The notes: generated by a model not told the origin, from the sequence alone. Positions 30,060 through 39,580 are shown, counted from the first letter of the stretch. The stretch is 64,000 nt of DNA from Martinezella rhizogenes (GCF_007002745.1 NZ_SGNY01000006.1:248001-312000); one strand, 5' to 3'. Numbers and translations are program-made.

Positions 30060-31289
30060 ATGGCCACTGAAATCCGCGTACCAACCCTCGGCGAATCCGT
30101 CAGCGAAGCGACCGTCGGCACCTGGTTCAAGAAGGTCGGCGATACCGTCAAGGCCGACGAACCTCTCGTTGAACTGGAAACCGACAAGGTTACCGTCGAA
30201 GTCCCGGCGCCCGCTTCCGGCGTGCTGACCGAAATCGTTGCACAGAACGGCGAGACCGTTGGTCTTGACGCGCTTCTCGGCCAGATCGCCGAAGGTGCTG
30301 CCGGCGCTGCGACCGCCGCACCGGCTGCAAAGCCTGCCGCCGCTGCCGCACCGGCACCCGCAGCAACCGCTGCTGTGCCCGCCGCCAGCGGCATGCCGCC
30401 GGCACCTGCCGCCGGCAAGCTGCTTGCTGAAAACAACCTGTCTGCCGATCAGGTCGACGGTTCGGGCAAGCGCGGTCAGGTTCTGAAGGGTGATGTTCTA
30501 GCCGCTGTCGCCAAGGGCGTTTCGGCACCTGCCGCCGCTCCGGCTCCGGTTGCTGCAGCTCCCCGTCCGGTTTCCGCCGAGCAGGATCAGGTTCGCGAAG
30601 AGCGCGTGAAGATGACCCGCCTGCGCCAGACGATCGCCCGTCGCCTGAAGGACGCACAGAACACCGCCGCCATGCTCACCACCTATAACGAGGTGGACAT
30701 GAGCGCGGTTATGGACCTGCGCAACCGTTACAAGGACGTGTTCGAGAAGAAGCACGGCGTCAAGCTCGGCTTCATGGGCTTCTTCACCAAGGCCGTGACC
30801 CACGCGCTGAAGGAACTGCCTGCTGTCAACGCTGAAATCGACGGCACGGACATCATCTACAAGAACTATTGTCACGTCGGCATGGCTGTCGGCACCGACA
30901 AGGGTCTCGTTGTTCCTGTCATCCGTGATGCCGACCAGCTCTCCATCGCCGGCGTCGAAAAGGAACTCGGCCGCCTCGCCAAGGCAGCGCGTGACGGTTC
31001 GCTCGGCATGGCCGACATGCAGGGCGGCACCTTCACCATCACCAATGGTGGTGTCTACGGTTCGCTGATGTCTTCGCCGATCCTCAATGCGCCGCAGTCG
31101 GGTATTCTCGGCATGCACAAGATCCAGGAGCGTCCGGTCGCCATCGGCGGTCAGGTCGTCATCCGCCCGATGATGTATCTGGCACTCTCCTACGATCACC
31201 GTATCGTTGACGGCAAGGAAGCCGTGACCTTCCTCGTTCGCGTCAAGGAAAGCCTGGAAGATCCGGAACGTCTGGTTCTCGATCTCTAA
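30060..31289 (+). CDS. sucB: Dihydrolipoyl succinyltransferase (2-oxoglutarate dehydrogenase E2)
   Basis: Core of the 2-oxoglutarate dehydrogenase complex, transferring succinyl to CoA. The protein has 409 residues. The N-terminal lipoyl domain has Lys43 in ETDKVTVEV. An Ala/Pro-rich linker (about 80-115) leads to the E3/E1-binding domain (about 116-155, [20 protein letters not shown]). The catalytic domain has His380 and Asp384 in DHRIVDG. It is separated from lpdA, the E3, by two membrane-protein genes. Confidence 0.98.
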   Translation: MATEIRVPTLGESVSEATVGTWFKKVGDTVKADEPLVELETDKVTVEVPAPASGVLTEIVAQNGETVGLDALLGQIAEGAAGAATAAPAAKPAAAAAPAPAATAAVPAASGMPPAPAAGKLLAENNLSADQVDGSGKRGQVLKGDVLAAVAKGVSAPAAAPAPVAAAPRPVSAEQDQVREERVKMTRLRQTIARRLKDAQNTAAMLTTYNEVDMSAVMDLRNRYKDVFEKKHGVKLGFMGFFTKAVTHALKELPAVNAEIDGTDIIYKNYCHVGMAVGTDKGLVVPVIRDADQLSIAGVEKELGRLAKAARDGSLGMADMQGGTFTITNGGVYGSLMSSPILNAPQSGILGMHKIQERPVAIGGQVVIRPMMYLALSYDHRIVDGKEAVTFLVRVKESLEDPERLVLDL

Positions 31290-31305
31290 TCGGTCTTGCT
31301 TTTCC

Positions 31306-31339
31306 TTTCAGCGGGATTTCAACTGAGGTCCCGCTGAAA
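31306..31339 (+). promoter_or_regulatory. Hairpin after sucB without T tract
   Basis: Perfect 11-bp stem TTTCAGCGGGA (31306-31316) with TCCCGCTGAAA (31329-31339) and a 12-nt loop, 16 nt after the sucB stop. There is no downstream T run. It could be an mRNA 3'-stabilising or partial termination element between sucAB and the MAPEG-LysE-lpdA genes. Confidence 0.6.
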
Positions 31340-31358
31340 TCGCATCAGGAGAGCGAAA

Positions 31359-31772
31359 GTGCAGCCGACATTTCTTGCCGCTTCCCCCTTTTTACCGCTG
31401 ATCGGTCTCAGCGTCCTGTTGCTTGCTGTGCACATCATGCTGCAAGCCATGACGGCGACGCGGGAACTTGGGCTGGACTGGAATGCCGGCCCGCGGGATG
31501 CGGAGAAGAAACCGGAAGGCAGGCTTACCGGCCGTGCAGCCCGCGCGTCTGAAAATTTCCGGGAAACTTATCCCGCTTTCATAGCACTTGCCTTCGGCGT
31601 CATCATGGCCGGCGATCCGTCCGGACTGGCACTGACCGGCGCCTGGATATGGCTGATCTGCCGGGTGATTTACATACCGCTTTATCTGGCCGGCGTGCCT
31701 TATATCCGCTCATTGGTCTGGCTCGGCTCCATGCTCGGCCTCGCCCTGATGCTTTTCGTTTTGATGTTCTAG
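31359..31772 (+). CDS. MAPEG family membrane protein
   Basis: Integral membrane protein of 137 residues with four hydrophobic helices, of the MAPEG (membrane-associated eicosanoid/glutathione metabolism) family. The signature is the segment GRAARASENFRETYPAFIALAF between helices 1 and 2. Some bacterial members have glutathione transferase activity; the role here is unknown. The GTG start at 31359 has AGGAGAG 6 nt upstream. It lies between sucB and lpdA, 13 nt before the LysE-type gene. Confidence 0.82.
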   Translation: MQPTFLAASPFLPLIGLSVLLLAVHIMLQAMTATRELGLDWNAGPRDAEKKPEGRLTGRAARASENFRETYPAFIALAFGVIMAGDPSGLALTGAWIWLICRVIYIPLYLAGVPYIRSLVWLGSMLGLALMLFVLMF

Positions 31773-31785
31773 AGGCTTGTTTCAG

Positions 31786-32430
31786 ATGCATCAGTATTTG
31801 ATCGAACTTGCATCCCTGATGGCGATCTTCGCTTTCGCGATCGTGTCCCCAGGCGCTGATCTTGCGATGGTCATGCGCCAGGCCATGGTGCATGGGCGCA
31901 GGCAAGCCATCGTCACCAGCTTCGGTGTGGGAACGTCGCTGATGTTCCACGTCACCTATACGATCCTCGGACTTGGCCTCATCATCTCCCAGTCGATTTA
32001 TCTCTTCAACATCGTCAAATGGCTTGGCGTCGCCTATCTGATCTATATCGGCGTCAAGGCGCTGCGCGCCGGCAAGACGGAATTACCGTCGGCTGAAGGC
32101 GAGGGTGATGTTCAGGTCAAAAACAGCCAGACGGCACTGAAGGCATTCACGCTTGGTTTTGCCGCCAATGCGCTCAATCCCAAGCCGGTGTTTTTCTTCC
32201 TGTCGATCTTTTCGACGGTGGTTCATGCCCATACGCCGGTCGCCATCAAATTCGGATATGGTCTCGTCATGGCGAGCTGCCTTATCCTGTGGTTCGTCGG
32301 CGTCAGCCTGTTCATGACGACGCCACGCATGCGCGCCGCATTTCAGCGCGCCAGCCAATGGATCGACCGCACCAGCGGCGTGGTCTTCATTGCACTCGGT
32401 ATAAAACTCGCAACGGAAAAAGCGGCCTGA
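31786..32430 (+). CDS. LysE/RhtB family amino-acid exporter
   Basis: Inner-membrane exporter of 214 residues with about six hydrophobic segments. The family marker is the N-terminal AFAIVSPGADLAMVMRQAMVHGRRQA, followed by GVGTSLMFHVTYTILGLG and FKLGFAANALNPKPVFFF-like helix 4 (here FTLGFAANALNPK). The substrate cannot be assigned. A TTG at 31777 is in frame, but ATG 31786 is correctly spaced from a GAGG. Likely cotranscribed with the MAPEG gene. Confidence 0.87.
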   Translation: MHQYLIELASLMAIFAFAIVSPGADLAMVMRQAMVHGRRQAIVTSFGVGTSLMFHVTYTILGLGLIISQSIYLFNIVKWLGVAYLIYIGVKALRAGKTELPSAEGEGDVQVKNSQTALKAFTLGFAANALNPKPVFFFLSIFSTVVHAHTPVAIKFGYGLVMASCLILWFVGVSLFMTTPRMRAAFQRASQWIDRTSGVVFIALGIKLATEKAA

Positions 32431-32497
32431 ATTTCAGGTCAAACGCAAGCAGGGCAATGATCCGGTATCTTGCCCGACATCAATCAGGAAAACGAAC

Positions 32498-33904
32498 ATG
32501 GCATATGATGTAGTTGTAATCGGCACGGGCCCCGGCGGTTATGTTTGCGCGGTCAAGGCGGCACAACTGGGCCTGAAGGTCGCTGTCATCGAGAAGCGTG
32601 CGACCTATGGCGGCACCTGCCTCAATGTCGGCTGCATTCCGTCGAAGGCGCTGCTGCACGCGTCCGAAACCTTTGCCCATGTTGCCCATGGCGTCGATTC
32701 GCTCGGTATCGAAGTCGCCGCACCGAAGCTGAACCTTGAAAAGATGATGGGCCACAAGGATGGCGTGGTGAAGGCCAATGTCGATGGCGTCGCCTTCCTG
32801 TTCAAGAAGAACAAGATCGATGCCTTCCAGGGTACTGGCAAGGTGGTTTCCGCCGGCAAGGTTTCCGTAACCAACGACAAGGGCGAGAGCCAGGAAATCG
32901 AAGCCAAGAACATCGTCATCGCCACCGGTTCTGATGTTGCCGGCATTCCGGGTGTTCAGGTTGATATCGATGAAAGCGTCATCGTCTCCTCAACCGGTGC
33001 GATCGCTCTTTCCAAGGTTCCGGAAAAGCTGATTGTTGTCGGCGGCGGCGTCATCGGCCTCGAGCTTGGTTCGGTCTGGTCGCGTCTTGGCGCGAAGGTG
33101 ACCGTCGTCGAATATCTCGACAATATTCTCGGTGGCATGGATGGCGAAGTTTCCAAGCAGTCGCAGCGTCTGCTGGCCAAGCAGGGCCTTGATTTCAAGC
33201 TCGGTGCCAAGGTAACGGCCGTTGAAAAGACCGCCACCGGCGCAAAGGTGGTGTTCGAGCCGGTCAAGGGTGGTGCTGCCGAAACGCTCGAAGCGAATGT
33301 TGTGCTGATCTCGACCGGTCGCAAGCCCTACACCGAAGGCCTCGGCCTTGCGGAAGCCGGTGTTGTGCTCGATAGCCGCGGTCGCGTCGAAATCGACGGC
33401 CACTACAAGACCAATGTCGATGGCATCTACGCGATCGGCGACGTGGTGAAGGGCCCGATGCTGGCGCACAAGGCGGAAGACGAGGGCGTTGCGCTTGCGG
33501 AAATCCTCGCCGGCCAGCGCGGCCATGTGAACTACGACGTCATTCCGGCAGTCGTCTATACCCAGCCGGAAATCGCGTCCGTCGGCAAGACCGAGGAAGA
33601 ACTGAAGGCCGCTGGCGTCGCTTACAAGGTCGGCAAGTTCCCCTTCACCGCCAATGGCCGCGCCCGCGCCATGCAGGTGACGGATGGTTTCGTGAAGATT
33701 CTTGCCGACAAGGAAACCGACCGGGTTCTCGGCGGCCACATCGTCGGCTTCGGTGCTGGCGAAATGATCCACGAGATCACCGTGCTGATGGAATTCGGCG
33801 GTTCTTCGGAAGATCTTGGCCGCACCTGCCATGCGCATCCGACAATGTCGGAAGCCGTGAAGGAAGCAGCGCTTGCGACGTTCTTCAAGCCGATCCACAT
33901 GTGA
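32498..33904 (+). CDS. lpdA: Dihydrolipoyl dehydrogenase (E3)
   Basis: FAD enzyme that reoxidises the lipoyl groups of the 2-oxoglutarate dehydrogenase complex encoded upstream. The protein has 468 residues. FAD-binding is through GTGPGG (9-14), and the redox disulphide is Cys41-Cys46 in GGTCLNVGCIPSK. The NAD site is VGGGVIGLELGSVW, and the C-terminal catalytic His-Glu motif is HAHPTMSE. A CAGGAAA Shine-Dalgarno precedes the ATG. Rhizobia often have several lpd genes; this one is the OGDH-linked copy by position. Confidence 0.97.
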   Translation: MAYDVVVIGTGPGGYVCAVKAAQLGLKVAVIEKRATYGGTCLNVGCIPSKALLHASETFAHVAHGVDSLGIEVAAPKLNLEKMMGHKDGVVKANVDGVAFLFKKNKIDAFQGTGKVVSAGKVSVTNDKGESQEIEAKNIVIATGSDVAGIPGVQVDIDESVIVSSTGAIALSKVPEKLIVVGGGVIGLELGSVWSRLGAKVTVVEYLDNILGGMDGEVSKQSQRLLAKQGLDFKLGAKVTAVEKTATGAKVVFEPVKGGAAETLEANVVLISTGRKPYTEGLGLAEAGVVLDSRGRVEIDGHYKTNVDGIYAIGDVVKGPMLAHKAEDEGVALAEILAGQRGHVNYDVIPAVVYTQPEIASVGKTEEELKAAGVAYKVGKFPFTANGRARAMQVTDGFVKILADKETDRVLGGHIVGFGAGEMIHEITVLMEFGGSSEDLGRTCHAHPTMSEAVKEAALATFFKPIHM

Positions 33905-33910
33905 TTGGTG

Positions 33911-33984
33911 TTTGAGCCTGACGCTCAAATATTAAATTTCAGTCATCTGCTGAACCCCGGCTTGCCATGCAGGCCGGGGTTTTT
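33911..33984 (+). terminator. Tandem hairpins ending the lpdA transcript
   Basis: A first 7-bp hairpin (TTTGAGC 33911-33917 with GCTCAAA 33923-33929) is followed by a classical terminator. That has a 9-bp stem (33953-33961 with 33973-33981) and a T run to 33984. The second is the likely termination point. Confidence 0.88.
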
Positions 33985-34031
33985 CATACTTGCGCCATAG
34001 CCTGTCTAACCTTTTGATAAAAGGCAATAAA

Positions 34032-34532
34032 ATGGCGTATTCCGGTCAAGTTTCTTTCTCCGTTCCGCAGCGCGTCCTTCACTGGGTGATGGCGCTTCTG
34101 ATCTTCTTCAACCTGCTGTTTCCCGACGCCATGGCTCATGCCTATCGGCTGATGCGGCAGGGTGAGACATTGACGCCGGATCAAATCTCTTCGGCCAATA
34201 TTCACGCCTATGTCGGTTTTGCAGTCCTGCTGCTTGCGGTTCTGCGTCTCTGTCTGCGCTTCTTTCAGGGTGTGCCACCGCATCCCGCCGAGGAGCCCCG
34301 GCCATTCCAGATCGCTGCCAAAGTGGCGCATTTCACCTTTTACGCCCTTTTCTTTGTGCTGCCGCTTTCCGGTATAGCCGCCTATTACTTCGGTGCTCAG
34401 CCGGCGGGGCAGTTACATTCCGGCCCCTTCAAGGCGCTGATGTGGGTGTTGATCGTCGGTCACGTTGCAGCTGTTCTGGTTCACCAGTTCTACTGGCGCA
34501 CCAATGTTCTGAAACGAATGACGCACGGCTAG
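34032..34532 (+). CDS. Cytochrome b561 family protein
   Basis: Di-haem b-type membrane cytochrome of 166 residues with four transmembrane helices. Candidate haem-ligand histidines occur in RVLHWVMALL (helix 1), NIHAYVGF (helix 2), KVAHFTFYAL (helix 3) and LVHQFYW (helix 4). Members of this family pass electrons from quinol, for example to superoxide (CybB). The frame opens at 33990, but ATG 34032 has AAGG upstream and starts the conserved N-terminus. Monocistronic after the lpdA terminator. Confidence 0.87.
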   Translation: MAYSGQVSFSVPQRVLHWVMALLIFFNLLFPDAMAHAYRLMRQGETLTPDQISSANIHAYVGFAVLLLAVLRLCLRFFQGVPPHPAEEPRPFQIAAKVAHFTFYALFFVLPLSGIAAYYFGAQPAGQLHSGPFKALMWVLIVGHVAAVLVHQFYWRTNVLKRMTHG

Positions 34533-34644
34533 GACAGGCTTCGTAGTTTTGCCGAAAACACCAAGCGGCGGTTTGTCGCGTTTTCTGTCCGGCTGAAAAA
34601 GCAGATGGTGAACTCCGGCGCATCGTGCGGCTGGGGGTTCAGGA

Positions 34645-35133
34645 ATGCAATATAGCGAAGACATATTGCCGGGCGCTGACTGGCGGGATTGTTTTGAAGG
34701 CGAGATGGTGATGCCGGAAGCGTCGTCACTGGATGTGAGCAGGCTTCTTCTCGATCATCCCCCGGCATGGATCAGCAGCCTGATGGCGCTTCGAAACCGC
34801 ATCGTCTTGCTTTTCGGCTTGAAAACGGTCGAGCTGGCGGCAGGCACCTCGGCGGGCGGTTTTCCGGTCCTGTCATCCACGCCGCAGCGGACAGTTCTCG
34901 GCTTCGATGATCACCATCTCGATTTCCGGATCGTTGTCGATCTCGAAGGGGGCCCTAACCGCAAGTTGGTGAATGTCACCACCATCGTCAGGCGCAAGAA
35001 TGTCTTTGGGCGGCTTTACATTCTCGTGGTGGGGCCGTTTCATCGGCGCATCGTGCCAGCGACGATGCGCCCGTTTTGCACCAATGTTCGGCCCGTCAAG
35101 ATTGGGGATGAGACCGTCAGTCGACCCGCGTGA
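34645..35133 (+). CDS. DUF2867 family protein
   Basis: Soluble protein of 162 residues that I match to DUF2867 by its pattern. It has ALRNRIVLLFGL in the middle, then LGFDDHHLDFRIVVDLE, and the C-terminal FGRLYILVVGPFHRRIVPATM. No enzymatic function is established for the family. Its last 17 nt overlap the 3' end of the convergent TraB/GumN gene. Confidence 0.78.
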   Translation: MQYSEDILPGADWRDCFEGEMVMPEASSLDVSRLLLDHPPAWISSLMALRNRIVLLFGLKTVELAAGTSAGGFPVLSSTPQRTVLGFDDHHLDFRIVVDLEGGPNRKLVNVTTIVRRKNVFGRLYILVVGPFHRRIVPATMRPFCTNVRPVKIGDETVSRPA

Positions 35134-36214
35134 GCGTAAAGCCCTTTGCGCGCAGCAATTCGATCACGCCTTCCTCACCCGGCAGGTGTAGCGCGCCGAC
35201 GGCCATGAAGACATTGCCCTTGGCAAGCTCGGGGGTCGCCCGATCCGCCATGACGTGATTGCGATCGGTGATGATGCGTTGCTCGAAGGCAGCGTAACCC
35301 TGTTCGCTTTCTGCCACTGCCTTCTTGGGATCCAGGCTTTTCAGCATGGGCATGGTCATGCCGATATCACCGGCGACGTAGAGATCGGTCATGGTCTTCA
35401 TCACGTCATCCATGCGATCGCCGAGTTCCAGCGTTTCGATCAAAGCCTGAAGATGAAATTCCATCGGCAGTTCTGACATGGCCGTCAACTGTTCGACCAT
35501 CGTTTCCAGCCCGACGAGACGTTTTCCGTCTGCGAGCGCATCTTCGGCCAGTTTCTTGTCGAGAAAGGAAAGGCCGGTTGCCTTGCGGGCGAACTCGCAG
35601 GCCGGAAGGGCGACGAAGCTTGAGAGCATCCATGGCTTCATGCGCGATACGGCATTCAGCGGAATGCCACGCTCCTTCAGACCCTTTTCCAAACGTGCAA
35701 CATTTTCGGGTGACAAAATATCGGTGATCGATTTGCCATCCAGAAACATGGTGAGTTCGGGTTTGCTCAGAAGCGAGGTCGCGACCTTCTTGTCGTCGAC
35801 GATTTCGTCCGATTCCACGATGACAGTTGCGGCTTTTTCGAAGGCGGGGCTGGCGGCGACAGGCATTTCCAGAACGCGTGGGTCGGTGACATGCATCGTA
35901 CCGAGGAGATAGGACGGCTCAGTTCCGGCCTTTTCAATGCGCCAGAAATTGCCTTTGCCATTGGGGATGGCGGCCGCTTCCTGTTCGATCTTTGCGAAGG
36001 CCTGCGGATCGGTCTTGCGCATGTCCACGAGAATATCACTGCCGGTGCAGGTGATCTGTTGCTCTGCGGCTTCCGCCTCACCCAGCGAAAGCAACGTCAT
36101 GAGCAGGATGGCGATGGCAGTTACATGCAGGGCCGCCAGCAGCCAGAGCAGGGCGTCGCCGGTTTTACCCATCAGGGTGGCGGTGAAGTTTTGTGGCTTT
36201 ATCAGGCTGTGCAT
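35117..36214 (-). CDS. TraB/GumN family protein
   Basis: Protein of 365 residues with an N-terminal membrane or signal segment (about 17-50, ALLWLLAALHVTAIAILLMTLL) and a large extracytoplasmic domain. TraB/GumN (ERBP-like, putative protease fold) features are LLGTMHVTDPRV, ESDEIVDDKKVA and the C-terminal VAVGALHLPGEEGVIELLRAKGF. Rhizobial copies are annotated only by family. It overlaps the DUF2867 gene tail-to-tail and precedes a short 80-nt gap to the xerC stop. Confidence 0.82.
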   Translation of the reverse strand: MHSLIKPQNFTATLMGKTGDALLWLLAALHVTAIAILLMTLLSLGEAEAAEQQITCTGSDILVDMRKTDPQAFAKIEQEAAAIPNGKGNFWRIEKAGTEPSYLLGTMHVTDPRVLEMPVAASPAFEKAATVIVESDEIVDDKKVATSLLSKPELTMFLDGKSITDILSPENVARLEKGLKERGIPLNAVSRMKPWMLSSFVALPACEFARKATGLSFLDKKLAEDALADGKRLVGLETMVEQLTAMSELPMEFHLQALIETLELGDRMDDVMKTMTDLYVAGDIGMTMPMLKSLDPKKAVAESEQGYAAFEQRIITDRNHVMADRATPELAKGNVFMAVGALHLPGEEGVIELLRAKGFTLTRVD

Positions 36215-36294
36215 GGGTCCAATCCGGTTCTTGCTTGCTTATAGAACGGCGGTTTGGATGTCTGGTTAATCTTTATGGTTAACCATTTCCTGCC

Positions 36295-37230
36295 TCATGC
36301 GCGCGGGTGGGCATTGTCGTAGATTTCCAGCAGTCTTGCGGTGTCGACACCGGTATAGACCTGGGTGGTGGAAAGGCTGGCATGGCCGAGCAGTTCCTGA
36401 ATTGTACGCAGATCGCCGCCGCCGGCCAGAAGATGCGTGGCGAAAGAATGGCGCAGCGCATGTGGCGTGGCGTTTTCCGGCAGGCCGAAAGCGCCGCGCA
36501 GCTTCTGCATTTCCCGCTGGATGATGGCGGGCTGGAGTTTCCCCCCGCGTGCGCCAAGGAACATCGGTTCATTCGCCGCCAGAGCATAGGGGCAGAGCTT
36601 CCTGTAGGCATCGACCGCTTCCGTCACCACTGCCAGCAGCGGCACGATGCGCGTCTTGTTGCCCTTGCCGGTGATGCGCAAGCTGCGGGCGCCCGGCGGA
36701 AAATCGGCCGGCGTCAGGCCGAGCGCCTCGGAAATACGGAGGCCGCAGCCATAAAGCAGCGACAGGACTGCCGCATTGCGGGCGGCGATCCACGGTTCCT
36801 CGTTCAACTGTGCCTCGGCCGTGGTGATCTTCAGGGCCTGTCGATCGGTCAGCGGCTTCGGCAGCGATTTCGGCTGTTTTGGTGCGCGCATGGCGGTGGC
36901 GCCGGCCGCATTGACGAGGCCTTTTTTTTGCAGGTGGTGAAGAAGGGAGCGCAGCCCCGCCAGATGCCGACCGAGTGAACGCGCGCCGGCACCTTCCTTT
37001 CGCCGGTTGGCCAGAAAGGCGCGAAGATCGACCGGGCGCAGATCGGCTATATCGCCAATGGCGGCGGGTTTGCCGATGTAACCGGTAAGGAACGTCAGGA
37101 ACTGGCGGGTGTCGCGCTCATAGGCCTCCACGGTATTGTCGGAAAGACGGCGTTCACCGGCAAGTGCGGCAAGCCAGGACTGGCGTTCATTCAACAGATC
37201 GGGTTCGGCAAATGTCAGGATTTCAGTCAC
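36295..37230 (-). CDS. xerC: Tyrosine recombinase XerC
   Basis: Site-specific recombinase that resolves chromosome dimers at dif together with XerD. The protein has about 311 residues. The catalytic set is visible: Arg in YGCGLRISEAL, Lys in GKGNKTR, His-x-x-Arg in HALRHSFATHLL, His in LLGHASLSTTQ and Tyr in QVYTGVD. The frame opens at 37254, but GTG 37230 has GGAG with ideal 6-nt spacing and gives the usual MTEIL-type N-terminus. Divergent from priA across 133 bp, a common arrangement in rhizobia. Confidence 0.93.
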   Translation of the reverse strand: MTEILTFAEPDLLNERQSWLAALAGERRLSDNTVEAYERDTRQFLTFLTGYIGKPAAIGDIADLRPVDLRAFLANRRKEGAGARSLGRHLAGLRSLLHHLQKKGLVNAAGATAMRAPKQPKSLPKPLTDRQALKITTAEAQLNEEPWIAARNAAVLSLLYGCGLRISEALGLTPADFPPGARSLRITGKGNKTRIVPLLAVVTEAVDAYRKLCPYALAANEPMFLGARGGKLQPAIIQREMQKLRGAFGLPENATPHALRHSFATHLLAGGGDLRTIQELLGHASLSTTQVYTGVDTARLLEIYDNAHPRA

Positions 37231-37363
37231 GCAGCGCTCCATTCCGTGTCCCAACGCTATGCTCTTATGGTCAGCATTTGGTTAAGAGGTGGACTTTGCA
37301 AAGCCCGCCCACTACATGCGGGCGGTTTCCTTTTTCATTTCGCCGGGGCATGGTCGCCACATC

Positions 37364-39580
37364 ATGGCAAAAGATTCGTCCAATCTGTTTGGAGCTCTGT
37401 TTGACCCGCCGGCGCCTGTGCGCACGGTGCCCGTTCTTGTGCCCATGCCGGCGCCCGGGCCTTATAGTTATGCCGTGCCTGAAGATATGGTGGTTGAGAC
37501 CGGTTCCGTCGTTCAGGTGCCGCTCGGGCCCCGGCAGGTCTTCGGCGTGGTGTGGGACGATGCCGGCGACAAGGGCGTTGACCCCAAGAAGCTGCGGCCC
37601 ATTACCAAGAGTTTCGAATGCCCGCCACTGAAGGCGGAGATGCGCCGTTTCGTTGACTGGGTTGCCGCCTATACGCTTTCTCCGCCCGGTCTCGTGGCGC
37701 GTATGGCGCTCAGAGCGCCTGCCGCTTTCGATCCAGAACCGATGATCGAGGGGCTTCGGCTGACCGAAGGCCGGCCAGAACGCCTGACCCCCGCCCGCGA
37801 ACGGGTCATGGAACTGGCGGCGGAAGGGCATGGCTGGACGAAGAGCGGGCTCGCCCATGCCGCCGGCGTTTCCACCAGCGTCATCGACGGTCTCGTCAAG
37901 CAGGGAGTGTTCGAGACGGTTTTTCTGCCGGCGCCGCCTGTCGTGGCCGAGCCTGATCCCGATTATGTCGAGCCGCGGCTGGAAGGCCCGCAGAAACAGG
38001 CCGCTTCGGAAATCCTTGAAGATGTGCGCAAGGGCGGCTTTCATGTTTCGCTGATCGATGGCGTGACCGGTTCGGGCAAAACCGAGGTGTATTTCGAGGC
38101 GGTGGCCGAGACGCTCCGTCAGGGCAAGCAGGTTCTCATCCTGCTGCCTGAAATCGCCCTGACGGCGGCCTTTCTTGAGCGTTTTCAGGATCGTTTCGGC
38201 GCGAAACCGGCGGAATGGCATTCGGACCTGTCGCCGCGCATGCGCGAGAAGGTCTGGCGGCAGGCGGTGACGGGCGAGGTGAAGGTGGTGGCCGGCGCGC
38301 GCTCGGCGCTTTTCCTGCCCTTCGACAATCTCGGTCTCATCATTGTCGATGAAGAGCACGACCCCGCCTACAAGCAGGAAGACCGCGTCTTTTATAATGC
38401 CCGTGACATGGCCGTCGTCAGGGCGCGGATCGCAGAATTTCCTGTCGTGCTGGTGTCGGCAACGCCGTCGGTGGAAAGCCAGGTCAATGGCAGTTCGGGG
38501 CGTTACAATACCATCCACCTGCACACGCGCTTCGGCGATGCGGCGATGCCAGACCTGCATCTCGTTGATATGCGCCGCCATCCGCCGGAGCGGGGAGGGT
38601 TTCTCTCACCCGTCCTGCTGCGTGGCATCGGCAAGACCATAGAGAAGGGCGAGCAGGCGCTGCTGTTCCTCAATCGCCGCGGTTATGCGCCGCTGACGCT
38701 TTGCCGGGTCTGCGGCCACCGTTTCCAGTGCCCGCAATGTTCCAGCTGGCTGGTGGAGCACCGTTTCCGCAATCAATTGCAGTGCCACCAGTGCGGCCAC
38801 AATGAGCCGACGCCGGACCATTGCCCGGAGTGCGGTACCTTCGATCATCTCGTTGCTTGCGGGCCGGGCGTAGAGCGCATTGCCGAAGAGGTGGAGAAAC
38901 ATTTCCCCGAGGCCCGCACCATCGTGCTCTCCTCCGATCTCATGGGCGTCAAGCGCCTGCGGCTGGAGCTGGAGGCGATCGTCAAGGGTGAGGCGGACAT
39001 CGTCATCGGCACGCAGCTCGTCGCCAAGGGGCATAATTTTCCGCTGATGACGCTAGTCGGCATCGTTGATGCCGATCTCGGCCTTGCCAATGGTGACCCA
39101 CGCGCGGCGGAGCGAACGTTCCAGCTGCTCTCGCAGGTGACGGGGCGCGCCGGGCGCACAGGGTTGAAGAGCCATGGCCTGCTGCAGACCTACCAGCCAC
39201 AGCATCCCGTCATGCAGGCAATCGTTTCGGGTGATGCCTCCGCCTTTTATGAAAGAGAGATCGTTGAGCGGGAAAAGGCCGTTCTGCCGCCCTTTGGACG
39301 TCTTGCCTCGATCATCGTTTCCGCCGATACGCGCGGAGAGGCCGAAACCCATGCGCGGGGTTTGAGGGCGGCTGCCCCGCAGGTTACTGGCATCATGCTG
39401 CTTGGCCCGGCGGAAGCGCCGCTGGCGCTGATCCGTGGCCGCCATCGTTTCCGTCTGCTGGTGCACGGGCGACGCAATTCCGACATGCAGTCCTTTCTTC
39501 GAACACTGCTGGCCAATGGCCCCAAGGAACGGGGCAGCGTGCATGTGCAGCTTGATATCGATCCGCAAAGTTTCCTTTGA
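37364..39580 (+). CDS. priA: Primosomal protein N' (replication restart helicase PriA)
   Basis: 3'-5' DNA helicase that reloads the replisome at collapsed forks. The protein has 738 residues. The DNA-binding N-terminus precedes Walker A GVTGSGKTEVY and the DEAH-type box IIVDEEHDPAYKQ. The zinc-binding cysteine cluster is in CRVCGHRFQCPQCSSWL and CHQCGHNEPTPDHCPECG. QLVAKGHNFP and the QVTGRAGR motif VI follow. The frame opens at 37289, but ATG 37364 starts the family N-terminus. Confidence 0.96.
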   Translation: MAKDSSNLFGALFDPPAPVRTVPVLVPMPAPGPYSYAVPEDMVVETGSVVQVPLGPRQVFGVVWDDAGDKGVDPKKLRPITKSFECPPLKAEMRRFVDWVAAYTLSPPGLVARMALRAPAAFDPEPMIEGLRLTEGRPERLTPARERVMELAAEGHGWTKSGLAHAAGVSTSVIDGLVKQGVFETVFLPAPPVVAEPDPDYVEPRLEGPQKQAASEILEDVRKGGFHVSLIDGVTGSGKTEVYFEAVAETLRQGKQVLILLPEIALTAAFLERFQDRFGAKPAEWHSDLSPRMREKVWRQAVTGEVKVVAGARSALFLPFDNLGLIIVDEEHDPAYKQEDRVFYNARDMAVVRARIAEFPVVLVSATPSVESQVNGSSGRYNTIHLHTRFGDAAMPDLHLVDMRRHPPERGGFLSPVLLRGIGKTIEKGEQALLFLNRRGYAPLTLCRVCGHRFQCPQCSSWLVEHRFRNQLQCHQCGHNEPTPDHCPECGTFDHLVACGPGVERIAEEVEKHFPEARTIVLSSDLMGVKRLRLELEAIVKGEADIVIGTQLVAKGHNFPLMTLVGIVDADLGLANGDPRAAERTFQLLSQVTGRAGRTGLKSHGLLQTYQPQHPVMQAIVSGDASAFYEREIVEREKAVLPPFGRLASIIVSADTRGEAETHARGLRAAAPQVTGIMLLGPAEAPLALIRGRHRFRLLVHGRRNSDMQSFLRTLLANGPKERGSVHVQLDIDPQSFL

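Noticed and set aside
36295..37230. xerC as the integrase of a mobile element
   Set aside because: It is a chromosomal XerC by sequence and by its xerC/priA arrangement; no attachment-site repeats or cargo genes are seen.
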